A program made the translations under genes and the position numbers. Under the pieces are notes generated by a model, which worked only from the letters and a program-made list of their open reading frames with translations, was not told where the DNA came from and searched no databases. From Xiphydria camelus (taxonomy: Eukaryota > Arthropoda > Insecta > Hymenoptera > Xiphydriidae), in the NCBI GenBank assembly GCA_963678675.1, contig OY783199.1:23495546-23559545 (forward strand): a DNA stretch of 64,000 nucleotides, written 5' to 3'. The stretch's first letter is position 1; each line of letters starts with the position of its first letter. Of the stretch, positions 47,893 to 59,138 are shown in pieces.

Positions 47893-48038
47893 AAATTGAG
47901 TAATTGCCCGGAATTCGGGTACCCGGAGGTTTTCAGGATCTCTGATTACGAACCCGAGGCCAGAATTGCAAAATTCGTAGATGGCGCCGCAATACTCGAA
48001 ACCCCCGGGTACCCGAATTCAGGGCAATTTCTCAATTT
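47893..48038. mobile_element. Hairpin MITE abutting the mariner relic
   Basis: AAATTGAGTAATTGCCCGGA and ATTCGGGTACCCGG on the left pair with CCGGGTACCCGAATTCAGGG and CAATTTCTCAATTT on the right. It is 146 bp. Confidence 0.7.
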
Positions 48039-49547
48039 TCAACGTTCAACGTTTCCGATACTGCGCGATGCACACTGCAACAGATACAACACCGAACACA
48101 GATTCACTCGAGCGAAATAATCGCGGGTCGAACCGGAGACATTCGCGTACTCTGCGAACGGTTACGGCTAAGTGGCTTAAGTAGAGAATATAAAAGATGG
48201 AGAAAACGTAGGAGGCACGGTAGGCGAAGGAGAAGGAGGTGAAGGAGGAGGCGAGGTGATAATAGTAACGGAGGCGCGAAGTGTATCGGAAGGTGGAGCC
48301 TGAGCGAAATGGTTATGAATTATGATTTATGTTCGTGCGCATTGGTTGCGGCCTACCGCGTCGTATGTGCATGCGCGTGCATGTGAAGGGTGCCTCGTCC
48401 GCAACGCGATCCTCGGTGGATCACGGGCGCGCGCGCTGCAAGTGTTGTCACTGAGCTTAGCTACTAGAGATATATATAATATAATCGTCAGGAATATACG
48501 CGTCGTCTCGGCGGTGCATATACTGCAGGGTGTCCCTGGCCATTAAATCCTCCTTACTATCTCACTCGCCTTTAATCTACCGTCCTGTCAACGCGTTTAA
48601 TGTCGCTCGACTTTAGCCAGCAGTTTCGCGCAGGCAACCCTTTCGGCCGATGCTTTCAGGAGATATTGTTATGGCTGAAGACAGGTACTTTTATAGGTGC
48701 AGCTGCAGCTTCTTCGCTGAAAACGTCACTTTGTAGCAGAGCTCGAGATAGGCGCTTATAGTGCTTTCTTGCTGCCCCTTCAGAATATCTCTCCTAAGAG
48801 AGAGAGAGAGGGAGGAAAGTTATTTATTTCCCGCGAGTATCCACGAGCGGGATAACCGCGACGGTATACCGACTGCAGTACTCGATAAACTTATACTTGC
48901 TGGTGAATTATTTTAAATGTATCGATTTTGAGAATCGTTATATAAACAAGAAAATGAGAAAGTGTAGAGAATGGAAATTGTTGTCCCCCTCTTCCGAATC
49001 CCTTTGAGAAGGTCATTGAACTTGATTAAAAGTTTATTTATTAATTTGTAGAGGAATTTGAGAATAATCAGTATAAAATCGATAATCCTACCAATTGCTA
49101 TTTCTTTAAGGAGTTAATCCAGTTTGGAATTCCCTATAAATTCCCCATATTTTTCGCTAGATACTATATCGGTTCTCATTTCCAGATAAAGAACATTTCA
49201 CTAATAAACTATTGTTTTTGCGACGACGGAGAATTTAAAATAGTTACACGTTGTCTTAGTTTTACAAAAAATTTGCATTTAATAAAAACACACTGTCATG
49301 AATATTTCTATAGGAGTGGACTTTCATTCCTCAGTCCAAAGAAAACATTGATTACTGGATTATGGTATTTTAACATACAAAATGAAATCCAAGAGTATAA
49401 CAATTTGAAGGTTTCCTTTGTCAGAAAAACTATAGTTTATTAGTGAAATATTTATTATTTGAAAATGAAAACTGATATAAATTCCTGGCTGACATCAACT
49501 GTTTCTGACTAGCTAAGCAGTTTCCAGTTTTGTCGTTAGATACCTAC
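48039..49547. other. No gene recognised
   Basis: A GGAGGCGAAGGAG-type purine tract is at 48200-48280 and a lone GCAGGGTGTCCC terminus-like word at 48525. The rest is AT-rich. No exon was recognised. Confidence 0.4.
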
Positions 49548-50148
49548 CTGACTAGAAATCTAACCGGATATGCATGATTTCCTATAAGAGCCTGATCAGA
49601 GTAAGGTCAGGCTCTCCCGAACAAGGTTTACCTGAGAAGGCCCTGCTCAGGAAGAGGTAAGAATTGGCTGAACAAGGCATACCTCAGATGTCCCTGATCA
49701 GGGAGGCCCCTTTCTGATAAGGGGTTTATCTGAATAAGGCATACCCGGGACGGCCCTTGCGCGAATAGACCATATATATTATACACAAGGATTCTCTCAC
49801 ATCTTAATATTGCGATTAGACGTTATTTTATCGATGGACGCTTATATATGTATAGATACTCCACACACACAAATGGAGGATAATCAAATTTAAAATTAAT
49901 TCACTTCAAAACTTTGTGGAGTTTCTTTCAGCGATTAACAGATTTAGAAAAATTTCGTTCCCAACTATGAATAAAATTTGTTTTGAGATATTTGAAATCG
50001 ATTAAATTCTACTTGATAGATTTGAAAAAAGTCACATTTGATACGTGATATTTGTCTTTGAGTTTATATCGTGCACCGTATGTAGTGTCAAAAATTATCT
50101 TGAGTTTGTTTATTACCAGCTGGCTTATGGCAATTTTTTAATTTATAT
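49548..50148. repeat. Repeat R2 copy 2, partial, inverted relative to copy 1
   Basis: Starts CTGACTAGAAATCTAACCGG and follows the reverse complement of 24287 downward, through CTGATCAGGG and AGGCATACC words, to about 23660. It ends at TTTTTAATTTATA. The central dinucleotide run is only (CA)4 here against (TG)17 in copy 1. Confidence 0.75.
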
Positions 50149-51606
50149 CGTATACGCCCCACGCGGCACGGAACCTGTTAAATTTCCAAACACAAATATG
50201 GTCGTAGCGCCTAAACTAAAATAGCTAGAAAAAAAAGTCATGAGGCAAAGTTGATCAGAATATTATTATCTACAACTTTTATTAAGGCCATTTTGTCGAT
50301 AAAAAAAGAAAATATTAACAATAAAAAAGCCTCTAGCGCAAAACGCTAAAGGATCTCGAGTGTGATCTTCTGGTTCGGTACTCTGGAGACTGCCCTTAAA
50401 CAGCCCTGAAAAAATCAGCCTACCCTCATCGATTTTTTGTAAAATGGATAAGTTTCTTGGGCTATACGTGGTTACTTAAATATACTCACTCACTCAGCCT
50501 CTACAATACGGTATAACAGCCTTTGCCACACTGCAGTTTAGGAAGTACCAGCATATGGAAAACTGCACTTACTCTCATACGGTGTGAAAATGGCTACTAG
50601 TAATTTCGATAATATGCCAGTTTCGCACACACATACACTGTGGAAATAGTTCTCATATATTCGGAAATAATCCAATCTTATAATCCAATACCTTTGTGGT
50701 ACTTGTTACCATATTTTTATGAGAGTAGTTCCCGCAAACCTTTGTAGGTACGTGTATCCTAATAAGAGGTTCAATTGGATAATTCTCGAGCGCAATTCGT
50801 GTTCATCAACATTTGAGATAGCGCACGAGTAATCGCAAAAAATTCTATCGGAGCTACTTCAGTTCGGAAAGAAATCTTTACGATTATACACTTGTTGTAT
50901 CTGGATTCTTCCCAGTCGAAGTTTACCGTGCAGCGCGCTACTACTCGGGAGAAATTACGAGCGCGCGGTAGCGCTCTCCGGCTCGTAGAAACTCTGTATA
51001 CGAATCGTCTCGCATGCCTGATCGTAATTAATAACGTAAAGGTGCCCACAAAGCTGTCGGGCCGCGGGCTATTGCAATTTGCCGATAGGAAACGCCCCTA
51101 TGCCTGCGTGTGTATGTGTATACGGTATACTTATGCTGTAACGTTCAGCTCGTGTCGCGCGAACTGGCGTTTTCGACGTTTTTCCCATGCGGGAAACGCG
51201 TCGGTCTGCTTGCCGCCCTCCGACAGCTCGGCGAAGCAGCGATCCCGCTCGGTTAAGGAATATCTCCTTTTTTATTCTATAGGGCTCCCCGGTAAACGCG
51301 GGTAAGAGATACGAGAGATTTATCGAAGGACGAACTGGCGTGGGATCGCTGGCTAGGCTGAATATTCCAGGAGCCTGTGGTGCAATTAAGCGGAGCGAGT
51401 CGATATCGGTGAGTATAGTCACACGCAGGGATTTGATTCTCCGTGAAAAGTCGAGTGCATAAATTAGCAACGCGTTTTTAGTATGGGATTCTCTCGTTTC
51501 TTAAATTGCTCATCTATCTGAATTGAAACTTCGTTAATCTTGGCGAATATCTGCTAATCGAAATTACGTTGAAGAATTAATAGCTGCAGTTCGAATTTAT
51601 ATTTAT
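50149..51606. other. No gene recognised
   Basis: Moderately GC-rich at 50920-51330 with overlapping ORFs on both strands (up to 137 codons) lacking any recognised domain. The rest is AT-rich. Confidence 0.4.
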
Positions 51607-51610
51607 TTAA

Positions 51611-51698
51611 CCCTTAACTGGTCAGGTGCCGTCTCATAGACGGCGCATTGTATCTATACGGTGCGCCGTCTCTGAGACGGCACCTCACCGGTTAAGGG
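51611..51698. mobile_element. piggyBac-type MITE flanked by TTAA
   Basis: An 88-bp hairpin. The left end CCCTTAACTGGTCAGGTGCC and the right end, reversed, CCCTTAACCGGTGAGGTGCC, are followed by matching GTCTCA(G/T)AGACGGCGC. TTAA flanks both sides (51607-51610 and 51699-51702). A TTAA target and CCCTT-like termini are the hallmark of piggyBac. It is far too short to encode anything. Confidence 0.8.
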
Positions 51699-51702
51699 TT
51701 AA

Positions 51703-52182
51703 AATGGATTAAATTCATTCAAGATAAAATTGGAGAGTGGTGTAGAAGTATTGAGAATACTGTTAAAATTTTCCTTAATTTCCAGACATGATTGTGTAGG
51801 AGGTGGTGCAAATGCGGAAACCCAGTTTGTTTTTAATTTGTAGAGAATCAGTGAATCGTTATTTTAACCTGGAAAATTGCCTTAATTACTGAAAATGCCT
51901 TAAGTCGTTCCAGGGTTGATTCAAAGTGAATACGAGTAATTAACTTTAATGATAATAGTTACCAGGGTACTGAAAAATGAACTAACTCAACCACGTTTCT
52001 TTCAACTAAAATCGCATCGTCAGCTAAACTCAGTAGCAATCTACCACTATACTCGTACATAGGATATAAAGTAACGTCACTGCGAAGTCTTTGACTAGTT
52101 GATAACATTTATTTCGCATCTATCATAAAAATGGTAGAATTGAAGCTATTTTTTTATCGACAGGGTATTGAAATTTAACCCG
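51703..52182. other. No gene seen
   Basis: AT-rich, no recognised feature. Confidence 0.4.
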
Positions 52183-53049
52183 CACAGTGCAGAAAGCTGC
52201 AGCAATATTGCCGCAATATTGCTTTATCATATTTGTAGATACAATATTGCAGGACAATTGCTGTCACATTACAGTTGTAATATTGTATATCTAGTATTTC
52301 AGCAATAGTCCGCAATATTTGAAATGCAATATTACATAAGTAATATTCCAGATAAGTTTCTGCAATATTAAAAATGAAATTTTTCGAGTACCTTCCTTAT
52401 AACTGAATATAACTTGTAACTGAATATAATTTATATGAATAGAATGAAAATTCATCCCTAATCAAACAGAGCCACGCAATACAGAATGTTTCGCAGTGAT
52501 AGAAAAACATGAATTTTCGCAACTATAGTTTTAATTTTCATTGATAATATTATTAAATTTTTTAAATGATATGTTTAATATTTATTTCAACATATTAATA
52601 AGATTACCAATTGTGTAGTTCAAAACCCCGTTTCATAGCAAAGCTAACATATTACGAGTATATTACAGTGGTTATCAGAGAAAAGTCCAGCTTCATATCC
52701 AGAGAGTCCTAGGATCGCGCCCCAAAAAAACCTGAAAAATTTTAATCGTCGAATAAGTCAGAAATGGTTGATAGAAGTGTTAATAGAGCAAAAAGTAGAA
52801 ACTCAAGCACTCAAAGCATTTTGAATATACAAAAAAAAAGTTATTTATTACACTTTTCATGCACACGCGGAGATATTGTGGTGCAATATTGCAGCAATGT
52901 TACATGCAATATTGCAGAGGGGCGGAGATTTGAATATTACTGTAACGTTGCACGAATATGGCTGAAACGTTGCAAAATAATACTGAAATGTTGGTATTCT
53001 TTCAGAGCAGTATTCCTGCAATATTTATGAAAGCTTGCTGTGCACTATG
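52183..53049. mobile_element. Inverted-repeat element rich in GCAATATTGCAG words
   Basis: Left CACAGTGCAGAAAGCTGCAG and, reversed, right CATAGTGCACAGCAAGCTTT, each followed by dense TGCAATATT/ATTGCAGCAATATT repeats (52195-52380 and 52870-53030). The same composition and edge style occur at 848 and 4400-4552. An 88-codon ORF inside is a composition artefact. About 867 bp. Confidence 0.65.
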
Positions 53050-53380
53050 GGAAAAATTGTTACCCAGTTTATAGTCATTTTTTATTAGTAGGACAGAATC
53101 GAAAATTTTTAATAAATTCATAATTAACAACTATGATTAATTAAAAATATGTAGTAGAATATAAGAGTTGTAAGTAATAATAATATCTTTTCTTTAACAT
53201 CTGTTGTGTAATCAGAATTCTAGGATTGTGTGACATAGCAGGGAATTGAGAATTTGTTGAGAAAAAGGTGATTTTCGTAAACAAATATGCAACATTCACA
53301 ATTCTTTTTAGCGTTTCCCCTTATAGTTATAATTATTTTTTCTAACTGTGATAAAAAATAACTGTAAAATATTTTGAATA
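53050..53380. other. No gene seen
   Basis: AT-rich spacer. Confidence 0.4.
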
Positions 53381-53382
53381 TA

Positions 53383-54153
53383 CAGGGGTTATTACAAAAA
53401 AATCATCGGGGTTTAAAAATATATATTTCAGAAAGTATTACAGATATAATAGTAAATGACATGTCAATAGAAATGGAAAGTATTGAAGTTTTTAAGCATG
53501 CCATTACAAATCGACTCATCCAACGAAGACTGTAGTAAACAATTTGGAAGTATTCATAAATCGGAGATACTATTACCTAAACGTACATGGTAATATTAGT
53601 TGTCTACATTACTATTTTGTGAGATACGACCCTTTTCTGGGTAAGATATCATTATATTTTACTGTTCTGTACTTGTAATTCAAAAATCACAAAATTTGAG
53701 TTACTATAGTCTTCGTTGGACACACGACATACGTCCAAACAATAGTCCTGTTCGGTCCATACACGTTGCAATGTGTGTCGATCGATACTTTTAACAGCAG
53801 TCGTAATGCGTTCTCGGAGTTTATCCAGTGTTGGCAATGGTGGTACGTAAATCTTATTTTTAATGCCTACCCCCAAAGAAAAAATCGTACGGTGTAAGGC
53901 CGGGAGATCTGGGAGGCCACGCGAGCAATATCAAATATTGTCCAGCACATCGGTCAATCTAACGGTGAGGAAAAGTTCCTCGTTTAGATATAGCGCGACA
54001 CGAGGAGCCCACAGCGAACATTTCTAATGATATGCTCAAAAACTTAAATATTTTCCCTTTCTATTGACACATGTCATTTACTATTATATCTGTAATACTT
54101 TCTGAAATACATATATATTTTTAAAACCCGACGATTCTTTTGTAGTAACCCTG
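53383..54153. mobile_element. TA-flanked inverted-repeat element carrying a transposase remnant
   Basis: Ends CAGGGGTTATTACAAAAAAA and, reversed, CAGGGTTACTACAAAAGAAT, then TCGTCGGG/TCATCGGGG. Flanked by TA (53381-53382 and 54154-54155). The arms of about 110 bp (including AATACTTTCTGAAATA inverted) bracket an interior with a Tc1/mariner-type transposase C-terminus on the minus strand. It is therefore a deletion derivative of an autonomous element. Confidence 0.8.
53652..53990 (-). pseudogene. Tc1/mariner/IS630-type transposase C-terminal remnant
   Basis: Minus-strand reading gives SRGLPDLPALHRTIFS and GVGIKNKIYVPPLPTLDKLR, then ERITTAVKSIDRHTLQRVW and YCLDVCRVSN. This is the standard C-terminal end of insect DDE_3-type (IS630/Tc1) transposases, where the pattern WPPRSPDLTPxDFFLWG..K..VY, xxL..L..RI, L..VW.E...RLD.CR is familiar. 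The frame shifts at the usual APPRSPDL/DFFLWG block (53880-53920), so the catalytic third acidic residue is not cleanly present. The N-terminal DNA-binding domain and the first two Asp residues are gone. It ends SNEDYSNSN where complete proteins usually read NGAHIE. Confidence 0.75.
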
Positions 54154-54155
54154 TA

Positions 54156-55177
54156 CATAAAATTGAGAAACAAAAAATTCCAACTTCTCTGTAGAATTAG
54201 GTACCAATTTACCAAATGTTATATATTTTTTGCCAACAAGAGATTCAAAATTTCTATGCGAAATTGCAAATAGTTCTTAGTGATTTATATTTATTATTTG
54301 CTACGCAAGACTTGTAATCTTACAATATTTTTGAATAGCAAATAATGTACGGTAAATCTGCAATCGTTTTTAACAGTAGGTGATGGGACATTTCTAGCTA
54401 ACTGCTGCGGCAATATTTCCTTCAGCATAGTACCTAAAGACCAACCGGAAACGAATTCACTCCCTTCATCGATTAAACTTCAGCAAAACTGCTGAATTAT
54501 TTCTCCGACACTGAAATTCGATACATCGCATAAACCTATGTCTTTCTTCCCGAAGCGACAACGATATAACGGAGGCGTATAGAGTGGTTTATCGCGGGAG
54601 AAAACGTACCTACTTACTGCACAAGAGATCGCCAATGCATTCGTGAGTATGCGCAATCAAACTCGAATCGAGGTGATATCGTTATTCACACCGCGGTGAT
54701 GCGAAACGGTGAAAAGTTGATTTCAGGGTGATTATCGTACAGTGCGCATGCACGCTGGTGATATCGTAAATAAACGTCGACCTCGTACTTGACGTTCCCT
54801 TTGATAAACTGGCGATACGGGAAGATCGGTGCATCGATGTTGCGTGCAAGTGAGCGTTATCAATGCCGATAAATATCTGAGAGCGGGTGATTGGTTGCCA
54901 ATAAAGTTTCTAGCGAGAAGGCGGTTGAAAAGAAATGCATCGAACTCGGTGCTTCGCTCGGGATTTCAATTGGCACTGCATCAAAGTTACGTACGTAATG
55001 TGATAACGGTACTCGCCATGCATCGATTTTCGATGGTTGCTGTGGGCTCATGATGGATGCATTATTCCTGACTACACGTCGTTGTTTGTCGAGGACGACA
55101 TTGCATCTAGGATATTGCCTGAGCCAACCATGCTTCCTCATGTAGTATAGCTATGATATTATGTAATCGATCATATA
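54156..55177. other. No gene recognised
   Basis: ORFs at 54829-55141 overlap on both strands and have no family features. Nothing else was seen. Confidence 0.4.
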
Positions 55178-55179
55178 TA

Positions 55180-56159
55180 CAGGGTGGACCAGGTTAAACG
55201 TCATTTTTTTTTTGATATGTGATAGAACAACAACAAAAAAGTAGACTTTCATAAGAAAATTTTTTTCAAAAATGTTTCCTAACAAAGATATAGGGTGTCA
55301 AAGTTTCGAAAAAAAAATGGTTTTCTCATCATAACTTCTAAACTACTTGATCGATTTCCATGAAGTTTCGCACACAGGCTAATGTAGAACAGCTCTAAGC
55401 AATAATTAAATAATTTTTAAAAATTCTCCAGTGGCGTAGATACTAGGGGCCGGTACCCACCTTTCCCCCTCCCAATCTTCGGCGCCATGGGATATTTTGC
55501 AAAGAAAATTTAATTATTGGATTTCCCGTTTAATTTAGAGAAAAAAATTACCGTTGCAAATTTTTGATTTATGGCTTCGTTTTTGAGATATTTTTTCGAA
55601 ACTTTGACACCCTATATCTTTGTTAGGAAACATTTTTGAAAAAAATGTTCTCATGAGAATCTATTTTTTTTGTTGCTCTATCACATATCACAATTAATGG
55701 AGTTCAACCTAGCCTTGGCCTGCTCGCCACCCTATAAATTAAAATAAATATCTCTCTCAAAAACGAAGCCGTAAATCAAAAATTTGCTAGGGTGATTTTT
55801 TTCTCTAAATTAAACGGGGAACCCAATAATTAAATTTTCTTTGCAAAATATCCAGTGGCGCCGAAGATTGGGAGGGGGAAAGGTGGGTACCGGCCCCTAG
55901 TATCTACGCCACTGGAGAATTTTTAAAAATTATTTAATTATTGCTTAGAGCTGTTCTACGTTAGCCTGTGTGCGAAATTTCATGGAAATCGATCAAGTAG
56001 TTTAGAAGTTATGATGAGAAAACCATTCTTTTTTCGGAACTGACACCCTGTATCTTTGTTAGGAAACATTTTTGAAAAAAATTTTCTTATGAAAGTCTAC
56101 TTTTTTGTTGTTGTTCTATCACATATAAAAAAAAATGACGTTTAACCTGGTCCACCCTG
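55180..56159. mobile_element. Palindromic TA-flanked element (CAGGGTG-type), 980 bp
   Basis: Ends CAGGGTGGACCAGGTTAAAC and its exact complement, flanked by TA (55178-55179 and 56160-56161). The arms are over 400 bp and highly similar, including AGGGGCCGGTACCCACCTTT and ATTTCCATG(A/G)AA-type blocks. The small unpaired centre is near 55690-55740. There is no ORF. Confidence 0.85.
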
Positions 56160-56163
56160 TATA

Positions 56164-56324
56164 CAGACTGTCCCTTTCAATACACGCCAGCGTGGCGGGT
56201 TGCATATCGGTTATCCGCCTTGCGCCAGACACAGGCGCCACAGGCGCATGGCCCCTGCAGCGGATCAGAGGCGTCAACCGATGTGCAACCCGCGACGCTG
56301 GCGTGTATAGCGGGGGACAGTTTG
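56164..56324. mobile_element. Hairpin MITE M1, copy 3 (TA-flanked)
   Basis: A 161-bp hairpin, starting CAGACTGTCCCTTTCAATAC and ending ...GGGGGACAGTTTG, with TA at 56162-56163 and 56325-56326. The stem is near-identical to the inverted copy 2 at 33989-34149. It lies directly beside the preceding foldback, with only TATA between them. Confidence 0.85.
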
Positions 56325-56326
56325 TA

Positions 56327-58388
56327 TATGTGTAGGTATTCACAATATCCTTCAAGGAACATACAGGTAGGTATATTTATGACGTTATTCTGGGTGAAAC
56401 TCTAAGCTCTCTATGTTATTATATTCTATAAAGGTTATAAAAAAGCTGTGTAACTTTATAAAATGGAGTATCTTATAGAGCTTACAGCTTTTTACAGAAT
56501 AGTGCCATTAAAACCTGGGATAATGACCATGTACTAATATTGAATTTAATCGTTGGCTCAATATTAAAATCCAATGCTGGATTGTGCTTACGTTACAAAA
56601 CGATTGGTTGGCACACTTTTAGCCAAGATTGGGAACTATAAGTACTGTTCAAGCTCAATATAAGATTGGTTTGCAATCTAGAAAGCGTGCCTGAGATTCT
56701 ACCAATATTAAAACTGAATATTTGCCAAAACTTAGAAAATTCACGTTAATGGCATAGATCCTATCTCGAACCACAGATAAAATTTTAATAAGCCTCGAAT
56801 TTTTTTAGCCAATCTTATATCAAACTTTATCCATGCACAACGATGGAGCGTTAACAATTAATTTTGGAGCAGCATAAATATGTCGATATTTACCATAAGT
56901 ATTGTCACATTTGCTATACTTGTGGTAAATATCGATATATTTATGGCACTGAACGTCATGTTCCGTAATAATTGAATCTTATCCCATGGATTGTGGGACT
57001 GGTTACCACAAACTTTTCTGCGTGTAAGGGAGAGGTGGTATGAAGAGGAAATTTTTGTATAATATAAAACAATGTAGCAAATAACTTGAAAAACTATTCT
57101 AGTTATAGTTAACAACATTACAAAGGTTGCTTATCTGACGATAACAATACGTGGTAATAATAAGTTTCTTACTATGTTCACTTGTTTCAATTTTAATTTC
57201 ATAAAAAAGTGCATTTTGCCCCTTTCGTAAATCTGTCGTATGAAAAGGGACAATCTGATAAAACTTGTATTTTTCATAACATTCCTCTAAATTAGGTACA
57301 AAATTTTGCTCATTAAAACATATTCAGATAATGGAACATCTATTTTTGTAAATCTCTTAAGCCAATCTAAGCTAGCTTCTTTCTTTTACTTTCCGCGAAG
57401 CAGTTAAGACTTTTTTAAGTTTCACAACGTATTGACAACGTATTGATTGATATACTAGTTCTCTGACAAGTTTAGTATTTACTCCTTAACATATTATTGC
57501 AGAGATCTCTAAATAATTTGCGAGGAAAGATTCTTCTTCAATTTTTGCTGTGTCCCATTCACCAATATGACAATAAAATTAAAAATTTAATAAAGTTAAA
57601 GTATCAAACAAAAGGTGCCTAACATTTCACGTTGTTGTTCTTGAATAAGTATTTGTCTAAATGCAGTAATAAAAATATAAATCAATAGTAACAGTAGGTA
57701 CTTCAGAAAACATTATGGAAAAGCACTGAAATTATTACTTTGCAGCACGAGAAATTTCAATCGCGTATCACCATCAATTCTGAAACATCAGCGGCTTGAA
57801 GTTGGGCGCAGTTGAACATGTATTATTACCACGAAGCAATAATGCTTTCGTTGTGGAGAGATCCTTCGACTCTCTTTCAGATAATAATTTCTATGCCCAT
57901 TTCAAGACGTGTCCCTCTTTCACCGTACCTCTCTCTCCTACTTGATTTAATTTATTCGGAATCAGGTAAATAAATACATTTATTTGGATTTGCAATTTAT
58001 TTTTTTCAGTACATAACCCTGTAGTTGCGGTCATATATTTCACTCGTCTTTATAGTACTATCAACTAAAAATATAATTGGCAGTACTTACCATAAAAGGT
58101 ATTTTTATGATTCTGGTAATTAAAAGCGTGATTGAATGTACTGTAAAAGGTAGCTATATATAAGTTCGTATTTGACACTGCTATATATAGTAGGGGGAAA
58201 TAGAATAAATTAGAACCCTCATAATAGTCACACACATACCATTGTCTAATACGGCGATCCATATTTCAATCTGATTTTTTCTTCATACTATCTTTAATCA
58301 TTTTTTTCCCTTGATGCATCTGATCATAGGGTATTTTTAAAATCAAAACGATGAAACCAAATATAGAAATCACGTCAGTATCATCATA
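56327..58388. other. AT-rich region, one strong hairpin, no gene seen
   Basis: Apart from the short hairpin at 56873-56945 I see no structured feature. ORFs are short and AT-driven. Confidence 0.4.
56873..56945. ncRNA. Possible small-RNA hairpin (or tiny palindromic element)
   Basis: A 30-base arm (CATAAATATGTCGATATTTA then CCATAAGTAT) and its complement, fully paired apart from two G:U wobbles on the + strand reading, close a 13-base loop. The 73-base length fits an insect microRNA precursor, but the near-perfect pairing also fits a MITE remnant. The mature sequence is not one I recognise. Confidence 0.25.
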
Positions 58389-58390
58389 TA

Positions 58391-59138
58391 CCGGGTGTTT
58401 CACCTAACTTGACCACCTCAAATATCACGGCAGTCTTTGATGATATGAAAAAGTATTAAGAGGAAAAATTGTTCGATACAAAGGAGCAAATACTGTTATT
58501 AGAAAAGAATTATTTTCTAATTAGTTTTTTTCAAGATATCAAGGTCATCGATATTATTTTAAATGGGTCGACATATTTCCATTATCACAGTCTTGTAGCT
58601 TATAAGAGGACACATTCAGCAACTGTTAATATGATGACCTTCACTTGACCTTGAACGAGAAGAATCACGAAATGCGTGCCATGAATTCCAATACTTGTTC
58701 GAAGACCGATCCTTACTTTCTCCTTCCTGACGGAACAAGATACCTCGGAGGTTTGTTTATAAGCATCAGAAACAATAACATTTCACACAATCCCAATGAC
58801 ATTGAAATTCATTCATTTATCGTCTTCGAACAAGTATTGGAATTCATGGCACGTATTTTGAGATTCTTCTCGTTCAAAGTCAAATGAAGGTCATCATATT
58901 AACAGTTGCTGAATTTGTCCTCTTATAAGCTACAAGGCTGTGGTAATGAAAATATATCGATCCATTTAAAATAATATCGATGACCTTGATATCTTGAAAC
59001 AAACTAATTAGAAAATAATTCTTTTCTAATAACAGTATTTGCCCCTTTGTTATCGAACAATTTTTCCTCTCAATACTTTTTCATATCGTCAAAGACTGCC
59101 GTGATATTTGAGGTGGTCAAGTTAGGTGAAACACCCTG
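58391..59138. mobile_element. Palindromic element (CAGGGTG-type), 748 bp
   Basis: Ends CCGGGTGTTTCACCTAACTT and, reversed, CAGGGTGTTTCACCTAACTT. Left flank TA (58389-58390); the right flank reads CA, presumably a mutated TA. The arms extend past 250 bp (for example GATGACCTTCA, TTGTTCGAAGAC inverted), with a loop of about 115 bases near 58700-58810. The 80-codon ORF across the centre is not conserved-looking. Confidence 0.8.

Noticed and set aside
58645..58887. An 80-codon ORF with protein-like composition
   Set aside because: It spans the centre of a long palindrome, and its two ends are reverse complements of each other, so it is a by-product of the foldback.
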